A stretch of DNA of 58,718 nucleotides from Atopobiaceae bacterium (GTDB lineage: Bacteria > Actinomycetota > Coriobacteriia > Coriobacteriales > Atopobiaceae), in assembly GCA_017545665.1 (NCBI GenBank), contig JAFWKQ010000063.1:1-58718 (forward strand), given 5' to 3'. The translations under genes were made by a program, and so were the position numbers. Position 1 is the first letter of the stretch, and every line of letters starts with the position of its first letter. This document shows positions 16,504 to 25,886 of this stretch, piece by piece. The notes beneath the pieces were generated by a model. That model worked only from the letters and a program-made list of their open reading frames with translations, had not been told where the DNA came from and searched no databases.

Positions 16504-17913
16504 ATGGAATCCGTTTCGTCGCTCGGCGACGTCGTCGTTTTGGGCCTGGGCAAAACCGGCATTGGGGTGGCAAGCTACCTCGTGGACCTGCCGCCTGCGC
16601 GTGTTGGGTCGGTGACGCTGTATGGGGGTGCCAACTCCAAGGAAGGAGAACAGACCCAAGAGCTCACGCGGCGCGGCGTGCGTGTGGTATGTGGGACGGA
16701 GGAGCTCGAGGGTTCCTACGACCTTGCAATCGCGTCTCCTGGCATACCCCAGAAATCGGCATTCTATCGCTCTGCGGAGGAGCATGCTCGCCGTATAGTG
16801 GGCGAGCCTGAGTTCGCGTGGTCGGAAAGCCCCGATCGCTGGGTTGCCATTACCGGCACCAACGGCAAGACCACAACCACCATGCTTGCGACGCAACTCC
16901 TCAAGGTTGGCGGCCTTGAGGCCCAGGCTGTGGGAAATGTGGGTACGCTTGCGACCAGTTGCGTGGCCGAGAGGACACCAAACAGCTGGTTTGTGGCAGA
17001 GCTCTCGAGCTTTCAGCTCGCGGGCGTGCAACGGCTGCACCCTCGCGTCGCATGCCTGCTCAACGTGACGCCCGACCACCTGGAGTGGCATGGCTCCATG
17101 GATGAGTACGCGCGTGCCAAGGAACGGGTGTTCGCCAATTTGGACGAGGACGACCTCGCCATTGTCTCGGACGAGGACGAATGGTGCCGCAGTGCGATTT
17201 CGCGACTGGAGGCCAGGGGGCTTCGCGTATGCCACGTGTCGGTGCACTGTCCGCCCAAGGCACAGAATGCGGCATACGTGTGCGATGGACGACTCATGGT
17301 GAGGCTTGATGGCGTCGAGCATAAGCTCGTGCGCTCGGAGAATCTTTCCATTAGGGGAGACCACAACGTGCAAAACGCTCTTGCGGCATCGTGCATAGCT
17401 TTGGAACTGGGCGTGTCCGAAGGCGCCGTGAGCCACGGCTTGCTGTCCTTCCAGCCCTTGGGGCATCGCATCGAGCCCTGTGGTTGCATAGACGGCGTCC
17501 AATACGTCAACGACTCCAAGGCCACCAACGTGGACTCGGTGGAAAAGGCGCTTACCGCCTTCGTTCCAGGCCGGGTCGTGGTTTTGCTGGGTGGTCACGA
17601 CAAGGGCACCGATCTATCGTCGCTTGCCCACGCGGTATCTGCGCGCTGCAAGGCGGCGGTATGCTATGGGGAGGCAGGGCCACGTATTGCCGAGGCCCTA
17701 CGCGTCGCCGACGACGGGATGGGTCTCGTCGTTGAGGAGGCACAGCATATGGCTCAGGCCTTTGAGTGCGCGCGAGCGTTGGCAGGTGAGGGAGACGTGC
17801 TGCTTCTTTCGCCCGCATGCTCGTCCTTCGATGAGTTCGCCAACTATCAGCAGCGCGGCGAGGAGTTCAAGCGCCTGGTCGCAGAGCTTGCCGCGCGGGA
17901 GGGCGCGCAATGA
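16504..17913 (+). CDS. murD: UDP-MurNAc-L-Ala--D-Glu ligase
   Basis: Adds D-glutamate to UDP-MurNAc-L-Ala. The N-terminal nucleotide-binding motif is VLGLGKTGIGVA. The ATP loop TGTNGKTTTTML is near residues 117-128, ELSSFQL follows, and the C-terminal domain has VNDSKATNVDSV. 469 residues, normal. ATGA overlap with ftsW. Confidence 0.95.
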   Translation: MESVSSLGDVVVLGLGKTGIGVASYLVDLPPARVGSVTLYGGANSKEGEQTQELTRRGVRVVCGTEELEGSYDLAIASPGIPQKSAFYRSAEEHARRIVGEPEFAWSESPDRWVAITGTNGKTTTTMLATQLLKVGGLEAQAVGNVGTLATSCVAERTPNSWFVAELSSFQLAGVQRLHPRVACLLNVTPDHLEWHGSMDEYARAKERVFANLDEDDLAIVSDEDEWCRSAISRLEARGLRVCHVSVHCPPKAQNAAYVCDGRLMVRLDGVEHKLVRSENLSIRGDHNVQNALAASCIALELGVSEGAVSHGLLSFQPLGHRIEPCGCIDGVQYVNDSKATNVDSVEKALTAFVPGRVVVLLGGHDKGTDLSSLAHAVSARCKAAVCYGEAGPRIAEALRVADDGMGLVVEEAQHMAQAFECARALAGEGDVLLLSPACSSFDEFANYQQRGEEFKRLVAELAAREGAQ

Positions 17914-19427
17914 GTGGGTTGGCTGCTCGCCTTTTGCCATTCAAAAATCGTGCGCGTTCTGCCGCCAGCGCCCTCGATCGCGAAGCGGTGCCCGCGCGCG
18001 TCATGGCGCCGCGCATGCTCTTCGTTGCGTGTTCTGCGGGCCTTCTGCTCTTTGGCCTTCTAATGATCTATTCGAGCTCGTCCATCGTAGGCCTTACCTC
18101 CAAGGCGTATGGAAATGACCCGAGCTACTTTTTGGTTCGACAGATCGCGTTTTCGGTTGCGGGACTCGTATTCGCAACGGCGCTTGCGGTCTTTGACTAT
18201 CGAAGGTGGCAAGGCATTGCGTTGAAGGTCATGTGGGTGCTCACGCTCCTTTCGCTCGTTTTGGTGTACACGCCCATCGCGGGCCACGATGCCTACGGTG
18301 CCACGCGTTGGATAGCGATGGGTCCCTTTTCGCTACAGCCCTCGGAGTTCGCAAAGGTTACGGTGTTGCTCACGGCCGCGCTCATTGCGCAAAAACGCTT
18401 TGAGGAGGAATCCATCGACAACGTGCAGGCGCTCAAGCTCCTGGTGGGCGGCGTAGCCGTTCCCATGGCCCTTATCCTCTTTCAGCCCGACAAGGGTACT
18501 ACGGGCGTGTTGGCGGTAACCCTTTTGGTGATGGCATACCTGGCGGGCGTGCCCATGCGCAAGGTCTTCCTCATCCTTTTGGCGGGCGTTGGTGTGGCTG
18601 CGGTATTGGCCTTGCGCGACGAGTACTCACGAGCGCGCGTCATGACCATGTTCGACCCCTTTAGCGACGAGTTTGGCGCGGGGTATCAGCTCGTACAGGG
18701 CTTTTACGCGCTGGGTTCGGGCGGAGTCACCGGCGTGGGAATCGGGCTCTCGCGCCAGAAGTACAACTACCTTCCCATGGCGCACAACGACTTCATATTT
18801 GCCGTGGTGGGAGAGGAGCTTGGCTTCGTGGGAGCCCTGCTTATGATTCTGACCTTTTGCGCGCTTTTGTGGGCGGGCCTGAAGATTGCCGAAAATGCGC
18901 CGGACCTCATGGGACGCCTCATTGCTGCGGGCTGCACCTCGCTCATCGTCATACAGCTTCTTCTAAACGTGTGCGGCGTAATTGGCATATTCCCTCTGTC
19001 GGGCAAGCCGGTGCCGTTCGTCTCGTATGGCGGTTCGTCAATAATATCTACGCTCATGCTTGTGGGGCTGGTTTTGTCGGTGTCGTTCCGTTCCACGTTG
19101 CCGCAAACGCGCTACGAAGAGCGTCGGTCGAAGTTGAGGCTCGCGGTTGACGACACCGCGTCGGATGCCTTCTCTGCCCACGTGGGAGGCTCCACGGCTG
19201 GACGGGCGATGCCGCGCTCCACGCGCCTTGCGGGCACAAGACAAGCGAACGCTCCCTTGGCCTTTGACCGTTCGGAGTCCGTGCGACCCGATTTGCGAAT
19301 CGTGGATGGGGGAGCGCGCTCTGCGAGGCTCGCGGGACGTACGAGTGTGGATTCATCTGGGAGAAGGCGAATAGACCTTGGCCCGAGCGCCGCGGAACGT
19401 CTACGCTCTACGCGACGTAAAAAATGA
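17910..19427 (+). CDS. ftsW: Septal peptidoglycan glycosyltransferase FtsW
   Basis: SEDS-family polymerase that works with the division PBP. About ten transmembrane helices span residues 30-390, with the family blocks ATRWIAMGPFSLQPSEF, FQPDKGTTGVLAV and FVSYGGSSIIS. The product has 505 residues. About 110 residues after the last helix form an Arg/Ser/Ala-rich cytoplasmic tail without a recognised domain, longer than in many homologues. It is coupled to murD by a 4-bp overlap; murG starts 15 bp downstream. Confidence 0.95.
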   Translation: MSGLAARLLPFKNRARSAASALDREAVPARVMAPRMLFVACSAGLLLFGLLMIYSSSSIVGLTSKAYGNDPSYFLVRQIAFSVAGLVFATALAVFDYRRWQGIALKVMWVLTLLSLVLVYTPIAGHDAYGATRWIAMGPFSLQPSEFAKVTVLLTAALIAQKRFEEESIDNVQALKLLVGGVAVPMALILFQPDKGTTGVLAVTLLVMAYLAGVPMRKVFLILLAGVGVAAVLALRDEYSRARVMTMFDPFSDEFGAGYQLVQGFYALGSGGVTGVGIGLSRQKYNYLPMAHNDFIFAVVGEELGFVGALLMILTFCALLWAGLKIAENAPDLMGRLIAAGCTSLIVIQLLLNVCGVIGIFPLSGKPVPFVSYGGSSIISTLMLVGLVLSVSFRSTLPQTRYEERRSKLRLAVDDTASDAFSAHVGGSTAGRAMPRSTRLAGTRQANAPLAFDRSESVRPDLRIVDGGARSARLAGRTSVDSSGRRRIDLGPSAAERLRSTRRKK

Positions 19428-19442
19428 TAGGAGCATCGCATC

Positions 19443-20573
19443 ATGGCTAAGACGTTGGAAGTTGCCATTGCGGCCGGTGGTACGGCCGGACACATTAACC
19501 CCGCGCTCGCGCTTGCCGAGGAGATGACCAAAAGAGGCCACCACGTCACGTTCTACGGACAGACGCAAAAGCTCGAGGGGACGTTGGTGCCTCAAGCTGG
19601 CTTTGACTTTGCTTCAATCTCGGTAACCGGCTTCGATCGCGCTCGGCCTTGGACGCTGGTGACGGCCCTCCGTAAGATGAGGGCGGCAAAGCGTGTGCTG
19701 GCGCGCAAGTTCGCTGCCGAGGGCGCTCCGTCGGTTGCCGTGGGGTTTGGAGCGTATGTGGAGATGCCCCTGCTGGAGTGGTGTCGCAAGAATGACGTGC
19801 CCTATGTGATCCATGAGCAAAACTCGGTCCCGGGCCTGGCAAACAAGACGAGCGCCCGTGGAGCCATGAGTGTCTGCGTGTCGTTTCCCGGTGCATTGAC
19901 GGCCTTCGAGGACCGAATCGGACCTAAGACCTCGCTGGTCGTAACGGGCAATCCGGTGCGAAAGTCAGTCGTTCAGGCCTCACGTAAAAAGGGCAGGCAA
20001 GCCTTTGGCGTCGGTGAGGACGAGACCATGGTGTTGGTGTTTGGCGGGAGCCTAGGTGCCAGGCACCTTAACGAGGCCGTGTTGAGAATGGGACCTGATC
20101 TTCTCTCGCGTCCGAACCTCAGGGTAATACACTCAACGGGCAAGGAGCTCTTTGACGAGGTGACCCAAGGGCTGTGTGTTCCAGAGGATCAGCGCGATCG
20201 CTGGAAGGTGATGCCCTACATCGACAACATGGGCGAAGCACTTGCCGCGGCCGATTTGGTTGTGTCGCGCGCCGGCGCCTCCTCCATAGCGGAAATCGCG
20301 GCACTCGCGGTTCCCTCCGTGTTGGTGCCCTATCCGTTGGCGACCGCAGACCACCAAACCACCAACGCTCGTTATCTCGTGGATGCGGGTGCGGCAAGGC
20401 TTGTGCCCGACGATCAACTCGATGGCGATGCGCTCGCAAATGCGGTGTTCGAACTGGTTGACGATGCCGAACGGCGACAAGGCATGCGCCAGGCTGCGAA
20501 AAGCCTCGCACAAGACCAAGCTGCGAGCGTTCTTGCCAATCAGGTGGAGGCTGTCGCTTCAGCAGGCCGTTAG
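19443..20573 (+). CDS. murG: UDP-GlcNAc:lipid I N-acetylglucosaminyltransferase
   Basis: Peripheral membrane GT28 enzyme making lipid II from lipid I. The N-terminal glycine loop AAGGTAGHINPALALAE is followed by VGFGAYVEMP and HEQNSVPGLAN. In the C-terminal domain are FGGSLGARHLNEAV, SRAGASSIAEIAAL and PYPLATADHQTTNA. 376 residues. The downstream gap to murC (85 bp) contains a hairpin. Confidence 0.96.
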   Translation: MAKTLEVAIAAGGTAGHINPALALAEEMTKRGHHVTFYGQTQKLEGTLVPQAGFDFASISVTGFDRARPWTLVTALRKMRAAKRVLARKFAAEGAPSVAVGFGAYVEMPLLEWCRKNDVPYVIHEQNSVPGLANKTSARGAMSVCVSFPGALTAFEDRIGPKTSLVVTGNPVRKSVVQASRKKGRQAFGVGEDETMVLVFGGSLGARHLNEAVLRMGPDLLSRPNLRVIHSTGKELFDEVTQGLCVPEDQRDRWKVMPYIDNMGEALAAADLVVSRAGASSIAEIAALAVPSVLVPYPLATADHQTTNARYLVDAGAARLVPDDQLDGDALANAVFELVDDAERRQGMRQAAKSLAQDQAASVLANQVEAVASAGR

Positions 20574-20598
20574 CCCACCATTGTTGGTTTTGTAGCGG

Positions 20599-20616
20599 TC
20601 TGCCATACATGGCAGA
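20599..20616. other. Palindrome/hairpin between murG and murC
   Basis: TCTGCCAT (20599-20606) and ATGGCAGA (20609-20616) form a perfect 8-bp inverted repeat with a 2-nt centre. TAGCG (20593) and CGCTA (20621) flank it outside. It could be an operator or an internal RNA-processing stem in the cell-wall operon. Confidence 0.4.
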
Positions 20617-20658
20617 AGAGCGCTAAACTTATGCAATTACGATGGTTAGGGAGGACAC

Positions 20659-22071
20659 ATGACCCAGAACGATCAAAAAGCGCGCTTTACCAGCGCTCAT
20701 TTTATAGGCATCGGCGGTGCGGGCATGAGTGGCATCGCACTTGTGCTCCATGAGCGTGGATGCAAGGTTACCGGCTCCGATCTTAAGGAGTCGCACTACG
20801 TGCGCGAGCTTGAGTCTGCCGGAATAGACGTGCGTGTGGGTCACGAGGCCAAAACCATCGACGAGATGCAGCCTGACGTGGTCGTTATTTCCACGGCCAT
20901 CCCCGAGAGCAATCCCGAGCTTGTCCGTGCGCGAGAGCTCGAAATACCCGTGTGGCCGCGCGCAAAAATGCTCTCGGCGCTCTCGGAGGACGCAACGACC
21001 ATCGCCGTGGCCGGCACGCACGGCAAAACCACCACAAGCTCGATGGTTGCGACGATGCTCGACGTTATGGGACTCGACCCCTCCTTCCTCATCGGCGGCG
21101 TGGTGGAGGGTTACGACACCAACGGACGCAACGGAAAAGGCGGATATTTCGTAGCTGAAGCCGACGAATCTGACGGGTCGTTCTTGTTCCTTGACCCCAA
21201 TGTGGTGGTAGTCACGAATATTGAGGCCGACCACTTGGATCACTATGGCACCCTTGAGCGCTTGGAAGAGACCTTCTGCGAGTTCATGGGTCTCGTGGGC
21301 CAAGACGGCACGGTTATCATAATGGGCGACGTCCCTCATCACGTAGAGTTGGCGAACTCTACGGGTCGCAACGTGGTGACCTACGGCTTCAATGACGATA
21401 ACGACTACGTATGCCGCAAGGTCTCATCAAAGGGGCTTTCCACGTCTCTGGAGGTTCGCACCCCCTCGCAGCAGGTTGTTTGCGTTACGATAGCCGCCAA
21501 TCCCGGACGTCACAACATCCTCAATGCCACGGCGTCCATTGCCGTAGCCGATGTGCTTGGGCTCGACGTCGCCCAGGCAGCGCAGGCACTTACGAGCTTC
21601 AAGGGGGCGCGCAGACGCTTTACCAACGTGGGCGAGGTAGCGGGAATTACGGTTGTGGACGACTATGGTCACCATCCTACCGAGATCGCGGCAACGCTGC
21701 ATGCTGCGTCCACCCTGGACTTCAAGCGCGTTGTGTGCGTTTTCCAGCCACATCGCTATACGCGTACCCAATTGCTCCAACACGATTTTGGTACGGCGTT
21801 TGACGACGCGGACGTCCTTTATGTGATGGACGTGTTCCCGGCGGGTGAGATGCCCATACCAGGCATATCTGGGAAGACCGTTGCGAGCGAGGTTCGCGCA
21901 CACGGCAAGGTAAAAGACGTCTCGTACGTTGCGAATCGCCGTGAGCTCGTCGAACGTCTTTGCAATGAGTGCGAGCCGGGCGATTTGGTTGTGACGCAGG
22001 GGGCTGGCGATGTGACTCTTATGGGACCTGCGTTCGTCGCTGCCCTCCGAGAGCGTGCAAAGAGGAACTAA
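20659..22071 (+). CDS. murC: UDP-MurNAc--L-alanine ligase
   Basis: First Mur ligase, adding L-Ala to UDP-MurNAc. Motifs are FIGIGGAGMSGIALVL at the N-terminus, VAGTHGKTTTSSMVA near residues 117-131 (ATP loop), EADESDGSFL, NIEADHLDHYG and DDYGHHPTEI. 470 residues. Start ATG 20659 after AGGGAGGA. ftsQ starts 6 bp after the stop. Confidence 0.96.
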   Translation: MTQNDQKARFTSAHFIGIGGAGMSGIALVLHERGCKVTGSDLKESHYVRELESAGIDVRVGHEAKTIDEMQPDVVVISTAIPESNPELVRARELEIPVWPRAKMLSALSEDATTIAVAGTHGKTTTSSMVATMLDVMGLDPSFLIGGVVEGYDTNGRNGKGGYFVAEADESDGSFLFLDPNVVVVTNIEADHLDHYGTLERLEETFCEFMGLVGQDGTVIIMGDVPHHVELANSTGRNVVTYGFNDDNDYVCRKVSSKGLSTSLEVRTPSQQVVCVTIAANPGRHNILNATASIAVADVLGLDVAQAAQALTSFKGARRRFTNVGEVAGITVVDDYGHHPTEIAATLHAASTLDFKRVVCVFQPHRYTRTQLLQHDFGTAFDDADVLYVMDVFPAGEMPIPGISGKTVASEVRAHGKVKDVSYVANRRELVERLCNECEPGDLVVTQGAGDVTLMGPAFVAALRERAKRN

Positions 22072-22077
22072 CCTCCA

Positions 22078-23424
22078 ATGGATGGCAAGAGCACACGCAG
22101 CTCGAGGAACACCCGAAAGAGCGCTAAGCGATCTTCTGTGGTGGGGTCCAAACTCACGGACGTATCTGCGAAGTCCCAGGGCCGTAGGTTGCCGCGCGGT
22201 GGAATACGCGAGCAAGACGGACTAAAGGTTGCGGATGGCGCGATTCCGGACTCATCCGCCAGGGATTCCTCAGGGCGAATAGATCTTACGCGTAAGGTTC
22301 TTCGCATTGCGGTAGTGATCATTGCCGTCGTTCTCGTTGCGCTGATTACCGTCGCAATAGTACTGAGTCTGCTCTCGAATACCTCGGCGTTCCAGATTTC
22401 GAAAGTCGAGACGTTTGACTCGGAGCATGTGACTGCCGACGAGGTGTTGCGCCTCTCCAACGTCGTTGAGGGAGCCACGCTGCTCAACGTAGATGAGGGG
22501 GCCATTCAGAACAGCGTCCGAAAGAATCCGTGGATAGCCTCCGTGGACGTGGAACGTGTTTTTCCCGATACCCTGCGTTTGCATGTGAATGAGCGTAAGC
22601 TCGGTGCCGTAGTTGCCATGGGGTCGGGTGGGGTCGCATGGCTCCTGGGCGATGACAACGCGTGGATCGAGCCGCTCAAGCTCGAGGTGTCGCAAACGGA
22701 ATCGACAAACGACGCGGCGCTTGCCAAAGCCAACTCGATGGGTGTGGTGCTCATATCGAATGTTCCAAATGAGGTGGCACCCGTGGCGGGAGCGGAATGC
22801 ACGGACGAGGCAATCCAGGCTGTCATGCTCGTGGGATCGCAGCTTTCCGAATCATTCAAGCAGCAGATTGTGTGCTACTCTGCATCGAGCCAGGACGACA
22901 TCTCCTGCATTTTGAAGAATGGCGTGGAGGTTTCGTTTGGCTCTGCGAGCGATATTGGTACCAAGGAATCCGTTGCGTCACGAATACTGGAGCAGTTTGG
23001 CGGACAGATCGTATATATAAACGTCAGGATTCCATCTCGTCCGACCTACCGTCGCGTAGATTCAGAGTACGTTCGCGAGGGAACGGGAGCTACGGGGACC
23101 TCCGTAGACGAGCAGAGCGTCGTGCCGAAGATCCGTGGCATCGAGGAAGAGGAGGGCACGAATTCTGCGGAGGGCCAGACGGATGGCAATGGCGAGTCGG
23201 GTGAGAATGCCGAAGGCAATAACGGCGGTGCGAATGGCTCGCAGACCGGGGCAAACTCGGCGAGCGGAAGCAAGAATGGCATGTCCTCGTCCTCGTCGAG
23301 TGAAGGGGGATACGGGGCAGGAGGATCCGCAAACGCAAACGGAGGCTATGACTCCAGCTATGACTCAAGCTATGGCTATGACTCCGCGTATGGTTCCACC
23401 TATGGCTATGAGGGCGCCTATTAA
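22078..23424 (+). CDS. ftsQ: Cell division protein FtsQ/DivIB with long Tyr/Ser/Gly tail
   Basis: Bitopic division protein. The basic cytoplasmic N-terminus (about 1-70) is followed by one transmembrane helix (about 76-100), a POTRA domain (FQISKVETFDSEHVTADEVL and onward) and a beta domain to about 320. The product has 448 residues, longer than usual. The excess is a low-complexity C-terminus: Glu/Gly/Asn/Ser-rich from about 350, then repeated YDSSY, YGYDSAY and YGYEGAY units at the very end. This tail would be extracytoplasmic. It is followed by a 466-bp gap before ftsZ. Confidence 0.9.
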   Translation: MDGKSTRSSRNTRKSAKRSSVVGSKLTDVSAKSQGRRLPRGGIREQDGLKVADGAIPDSSARDSSGRIDLTRKVLRIAVVIIAVVLVALITVAIVLSLLSNTSAFQISKVETFDSEHVTADEVLRLSNVVEGATLLNVDEGAIQNSVRKNPWIASVDVERVFPDTLRLHVNERKLGAVVAMGSGGVAWLLGDDNAWIEPLKLEVSQTESTNDAALAKANSMGVVLISNVPNEVAPVAGAECTDEAIQAVMLVGSQLSESFKQQIVCYSASSQDDISCILKNGVEVSFGSASDIGTKESVASRILEQFGGQIVYINVRIPSRPTYRRVDSEYVREGTGATGTSVDEQSVVPKIRGIEEEEGTNSAEGQTDGNGESGENAEGNNGGANGSQTGANSASGSKNGMSSSSSSEGGYGAGGSANANGGYDSSYDSSYGYDSAYGSTYGYEGAY

Positions 23425-23550
23425 ACGGCGCGAACGGTATGGTTGTGTGTCCGAAGTCCGGGTTTCAAGGCTCAACCTTCAAGAGGGTTTGCAAAAGATC
23501 GGACAGATTCGAGCGTTTCCAATGCAAACTCGATTGCAAAATGTATTAAC

Positions 23551-23567
23551 CTAAACCTAAGGTTTAG
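23551..23567 (+). terminator. Weak terminator-like hairpin after ftsQ
   Basis: CTAAACC (23551-23557) and GGTTTAG (23561-23567) form a 7-bp stem with a TAA loop, followed by ACTTTTG. It is AT-rich and short, so termination would be partial. It lies upstream of the ftsZ promoter. Confidence 0.35.
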
Positions 23568-23627
23568 ACTTTTGATGAGTTGGTGCATAGTCATTTACCT
23601 GCGGTCTTCATAAAACGCACAAATGTG

Positions 23628-23656
23628 TTGACAAATTACTTTGTGGTATGTAAATA
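23628..23656 (+). promoter_or_regulatory. Strong sigma-A-type promoter for ftsZ
   Basis: A perfect -35 TTGACA (23628-23633), a 17-nt spacer and -10 TAAATA (23651-23656). A predicted start near 23663 would give a 5' leader of about 230 nt before ftsZ. That leader contains two 11-bp-period repeat arrays. Confidence 0.7.
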
Positions 23657-23736
23657 TTACGCGCTTTGCGAGAGGCATTGAGGTTAACTTGAGGTTGAGG
23701 GTTTTGACCTCGGAAAACCGCAGCAGCACGAACCAT

Positions 23737-23766
23737 AACGCAGCCTAAACGCACTACCATCGCACC
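23737..23766 (+). promoter_or_regulatory. 11-bp-period direct-repeat array upstream of ftsZ (array 1)
   Basis: AACGCAGC (23737), AACGCACT (23748) and ATCGCACC (23759) are spaced exactly 11 bp. Across the 30-nt block, 25 positions are identical to the array upstream of mraZ (10158-10187). It lies between the predicted ftsZ promoter and start codon. Confidence 0.6.
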
Positions 23767-23803
23767 ACCCTCGCTGCCGTGCCTCCTCCAAAGCGGAAGG
23801 ATA

Positions 23804-23855
23804 AATGCAACACTAACGTACTGGCAACACACCAAAAACGCACCATCAAGCGCTC
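23804..23855 (+). promoter_or_regulatory. 11-bp-period direct-repeat array upstream of ftsZ (array 2)
   Basis: Five related octamers keep exact 11-bp spacing: AATGCAAC (23804), AACGTACT (23815), AACACACC (23826), AACGCACC (23837) and AAGCGCTC (23848). The copies are more degenerate than in array 1, but the AA-N-G-C core and phase persist. It ends 36 bp before the ftsZ ATG, the same distance as the mraZ array from its gene. Confidence 0.5.
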
Positions 23856-23890
23856 GCCCAGGCGAGGACGCCACCACGCAAGGAGGAAGC

Positions 23891-25018
23891 ATGAACGAGA
23901 CCAACATCCCAAACAACTACTTGGCAGTCATCAAGGTGGTTGGTGTTGGCGGCGGCGGAACCAATGCCGTTAACCGTATGATCGAGCAGAATGTCCGGGG
24001 GGTCGAGTTCGTTGCCGTAAACACCGATGCGCAAGCGCTTGCTCTCTCCGACGCCGACATTAAGGTTCACATTGGCACCGACATAACCAAGGGCCTTGGT
24101 GCAGGTGCCGTGCCTGAGGTTGGCGGCGAGGCGGCAGAAGACTCGCGAGACGAAATCAAGGCAGCCATCGCCGGTTCCGACATGGTATTCATCACCGCGG
24201 GCGAGGGTGGCGGCACCGGTACGGGCGCCGCTCCCGTAGTGGCCGACATCGCGAAGAACGACGTGGGCGCACTGACGGTGGGCGTGGTCACCAAGCCCTT
24301 TGCCTTTGAGGGGCGCAAGCGTGCGCAAAACGCATCCGACGGCATCAAGAACCTCTCCGACAATGTCGATACGCTCATCGTCATTCCCAACGATCGCCTG
24401 CTGGACCTCTCCGAGAAGAAGACCACCATGCTCGAGGCCTTCCGCATGGCCGACGACGTGCTGTGCAAGGGTACGCAGGGCATCACCGACCTCATTACGG
24501 TTCCTGGTCTCATTAACCTCGACTTCGCAGACGTATGCACCATCATGAAGGGCGCTGGCACCGCAATGATAGGCATCGGCCTTGCGAGTGGCGACAACCG
24601 TGCCGTGGATGCGGCGGAAGAAGCCATATCGAGCCGCATGCTGGAGAGCTCGGTTGACGGTGCGACGCGCGTGCTCCTGTCCATTGCCGGCAATCAGGAT
24701 CTTGGAATCCAAGAGATTAACGACGCAGCCGATCTTGTGGCAAAGAACGTTGACCCCGAGGCCAACATCATCTTTGGCACCGTCGTGGACGAGAGCCTTG
24801 GCGACCAGGTGCGCGTGACGGTTATCGCAACGGGATTCAAGGACGACAACGTAAGCATGCCCGCTCCCAGCATTACCAACGACCGTCGTTCGTCAGCTCC
24901 TTCCTCCAGGCAGCAGGAGCGTCGTTCGAGCCGTCCGTCCAACGGCGGCCGCAACTCATCGGGCTCCTCCGACGCGTTCGACATCCCCGACTTCCTAAAG
25001 CGCAGCACGCGCATGTAG
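23891..25018 (+). CDS. ftsZ: Cell division GTPase FtsZ
   Basis: Tubulin-like GTPase forming the Z ring. The GTP-binding loop GGGTGTG is at residues 106-112 ([15 protein letters not shown]). The N-terminus reads [16 protein letters not shown], and the T7 loop region [11 protein letters not shown] is present. A short variable linker ends in the conserved partner-binding peptide [13 protein letters not shown]. 375 residues. AAGGAGG precedes ATG 23891. No ftsA lies nearby; SepF (26717) is the likely membrane tether. Confidence 0.98.
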   Translation: MNETNIPNNYLAVIKVVGVGGGGTNAVNRMIEQNVRGVEFVAVNTDAQALALSDADIKVHIGTDITKGLGAGAVPEVGGEAAEDSRDEIKAAIAGSDMVFITAGEGGGTGTGAAPVVADIAKNDVGALTVGVVTKPFAFEGRKRAQNASDGIKNLSDNVDTLIVIPNDRLLDLSEKKTTMLEAFRMADDVLCKGTQGITDLITVPGLINLDFADVCTIMKGAGTAMIGIGLASGDNRAVDAAEEAISSRMLESSVDGATRVLLSIAGNQDLGIQEINDAADLVAKNVDPEANIIFGTVVDESLGDQVRVTVIATGFKDDNVSMPAPSITNDRRSSAPSSRQQERRSSRPSNGGRNSSGSSDAFDIPDFLKRSTRM

Positions 25019-25021
25019 GAC

Positions 25022-25870
25022 GTGCCTGGGATGGTGGCGCCGGAACTCGTCCGTGGCACATCTTGTGGCGTGACCCTGCTGGGCGACCCCGGTTGTCCCG
25101 GTGGGGTCACATTTGCGTATACCGAACGCACGGGAGGCGTGTCCGCAGGCTGCTATGAGTCCTTGAACTTGGACGGCAACTGCGGTGACAACGCCGAGAA
25201 CGTGCGGAAGAACAGGCACATGGCGCTTGCTGCAATAGGCGCCTCCAAGATGAGCCGTCGTCTCATATGCCCCAACCAAGTACACGGCGACACTGTGGTT
25301 GTTGTGGGTGGGGAAGGGCTTAGCCTGGATGAGGCTCGCGATCGTGCGCTCGAGGGCGCGGATGCAATAGTCTGCCTGGTGCCAGAGGTACCCGTGCTCT
25401 TGTGCGCGGCGGATTGCGCACTAGTAGTGCTTGTGGCAGACGGTTCGTTTGCGGTTGTCCATTCTGGCTGGAGGGGAACGCTGGCGCGCATTTCGGCAAA
25501 GGCGCTCAGGAGCCTCACAAAGGCCTCTGGCCATGACCCGAGCGAGGTTCGCGCATATGTTGGCCCACACATACGCGAGTGGGACTATGAGGTGTCCGAG
25601 CAGATTGCGACGCAGCTCGCGGATGAGTTTGGAACGGACGTGCTGTATGGCAACCGAAACGTAAGCCTTGGCACGGCGATTGGAAAGACCTTGCTTGACG
25701 AGGGGGTGCGGGCGGAGCGCATCGCCATAGCGGATCAGTCCACGGCCTCGTGCACCGATCGGTTCTTCTCGTATCGAGGGCAGGGTGGCGTCTGCGGACG
25801 GCAGGGTGTGGTGGCATACCGTGACGAGAATCGAGAGCGACCGCCCATAAACTGGCTGCGAGCATGTTAG
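25022..25870 (+). CDS. pgeF: Multicopper-oxidase-fold purine nucleosidase/phosphorylase (YfiH/PgeF family)
   Basis: Laccase-domain (DUF152) protein. Family members phosphorylyse adenosine and inosine or correct peptidoglycan precursor errors. Metal-ligand blocks are visible: NQVHGD, ADCALVVLV, HSGWRGTL and CTDRFFSYR. 282 residues from GTG 25022, four bases after the ftsZ stop; ATG 25031 is an alternative start. The ftsZ-pgeF-yggS-sepF order is conserved in many Gram-positives (ylmD-ylmE-sepF). Confidence 0.88.
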   Translation: MPGMVAPELVRGTSCGVTLLGDPGCPGGVTFAYTERTGGVSAGCYESLNLDGNCGDNAENVRKNRHMALAAIGASKMSRRLICPNQVHGDTVVVVGGEGLSLDEARDRALEGADAIVCLVPEVPVLLCAADCALVVLVADGSFAVVHSGWRGTLARISAKALRSLTKASGHDPSEVRAYVGPHIREWDYEVSEQIATQLADEFGTDVLYGNRNVSLGTAIGKTLLDEGVRAERIAIADQSTASCTDRFFSYRGQGGVCGRQGVVAYRDENRERPPINWLRAC

Positions 25871-25886
25871 AGGAGGGGGTGCCAAA

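Noticed and set aside
16117..17598. 493-codon minus-strand open frame opposite mraY and murD
   Set aside because: Shadow of two unmistakable cell-wall genes; no domain resemblance.
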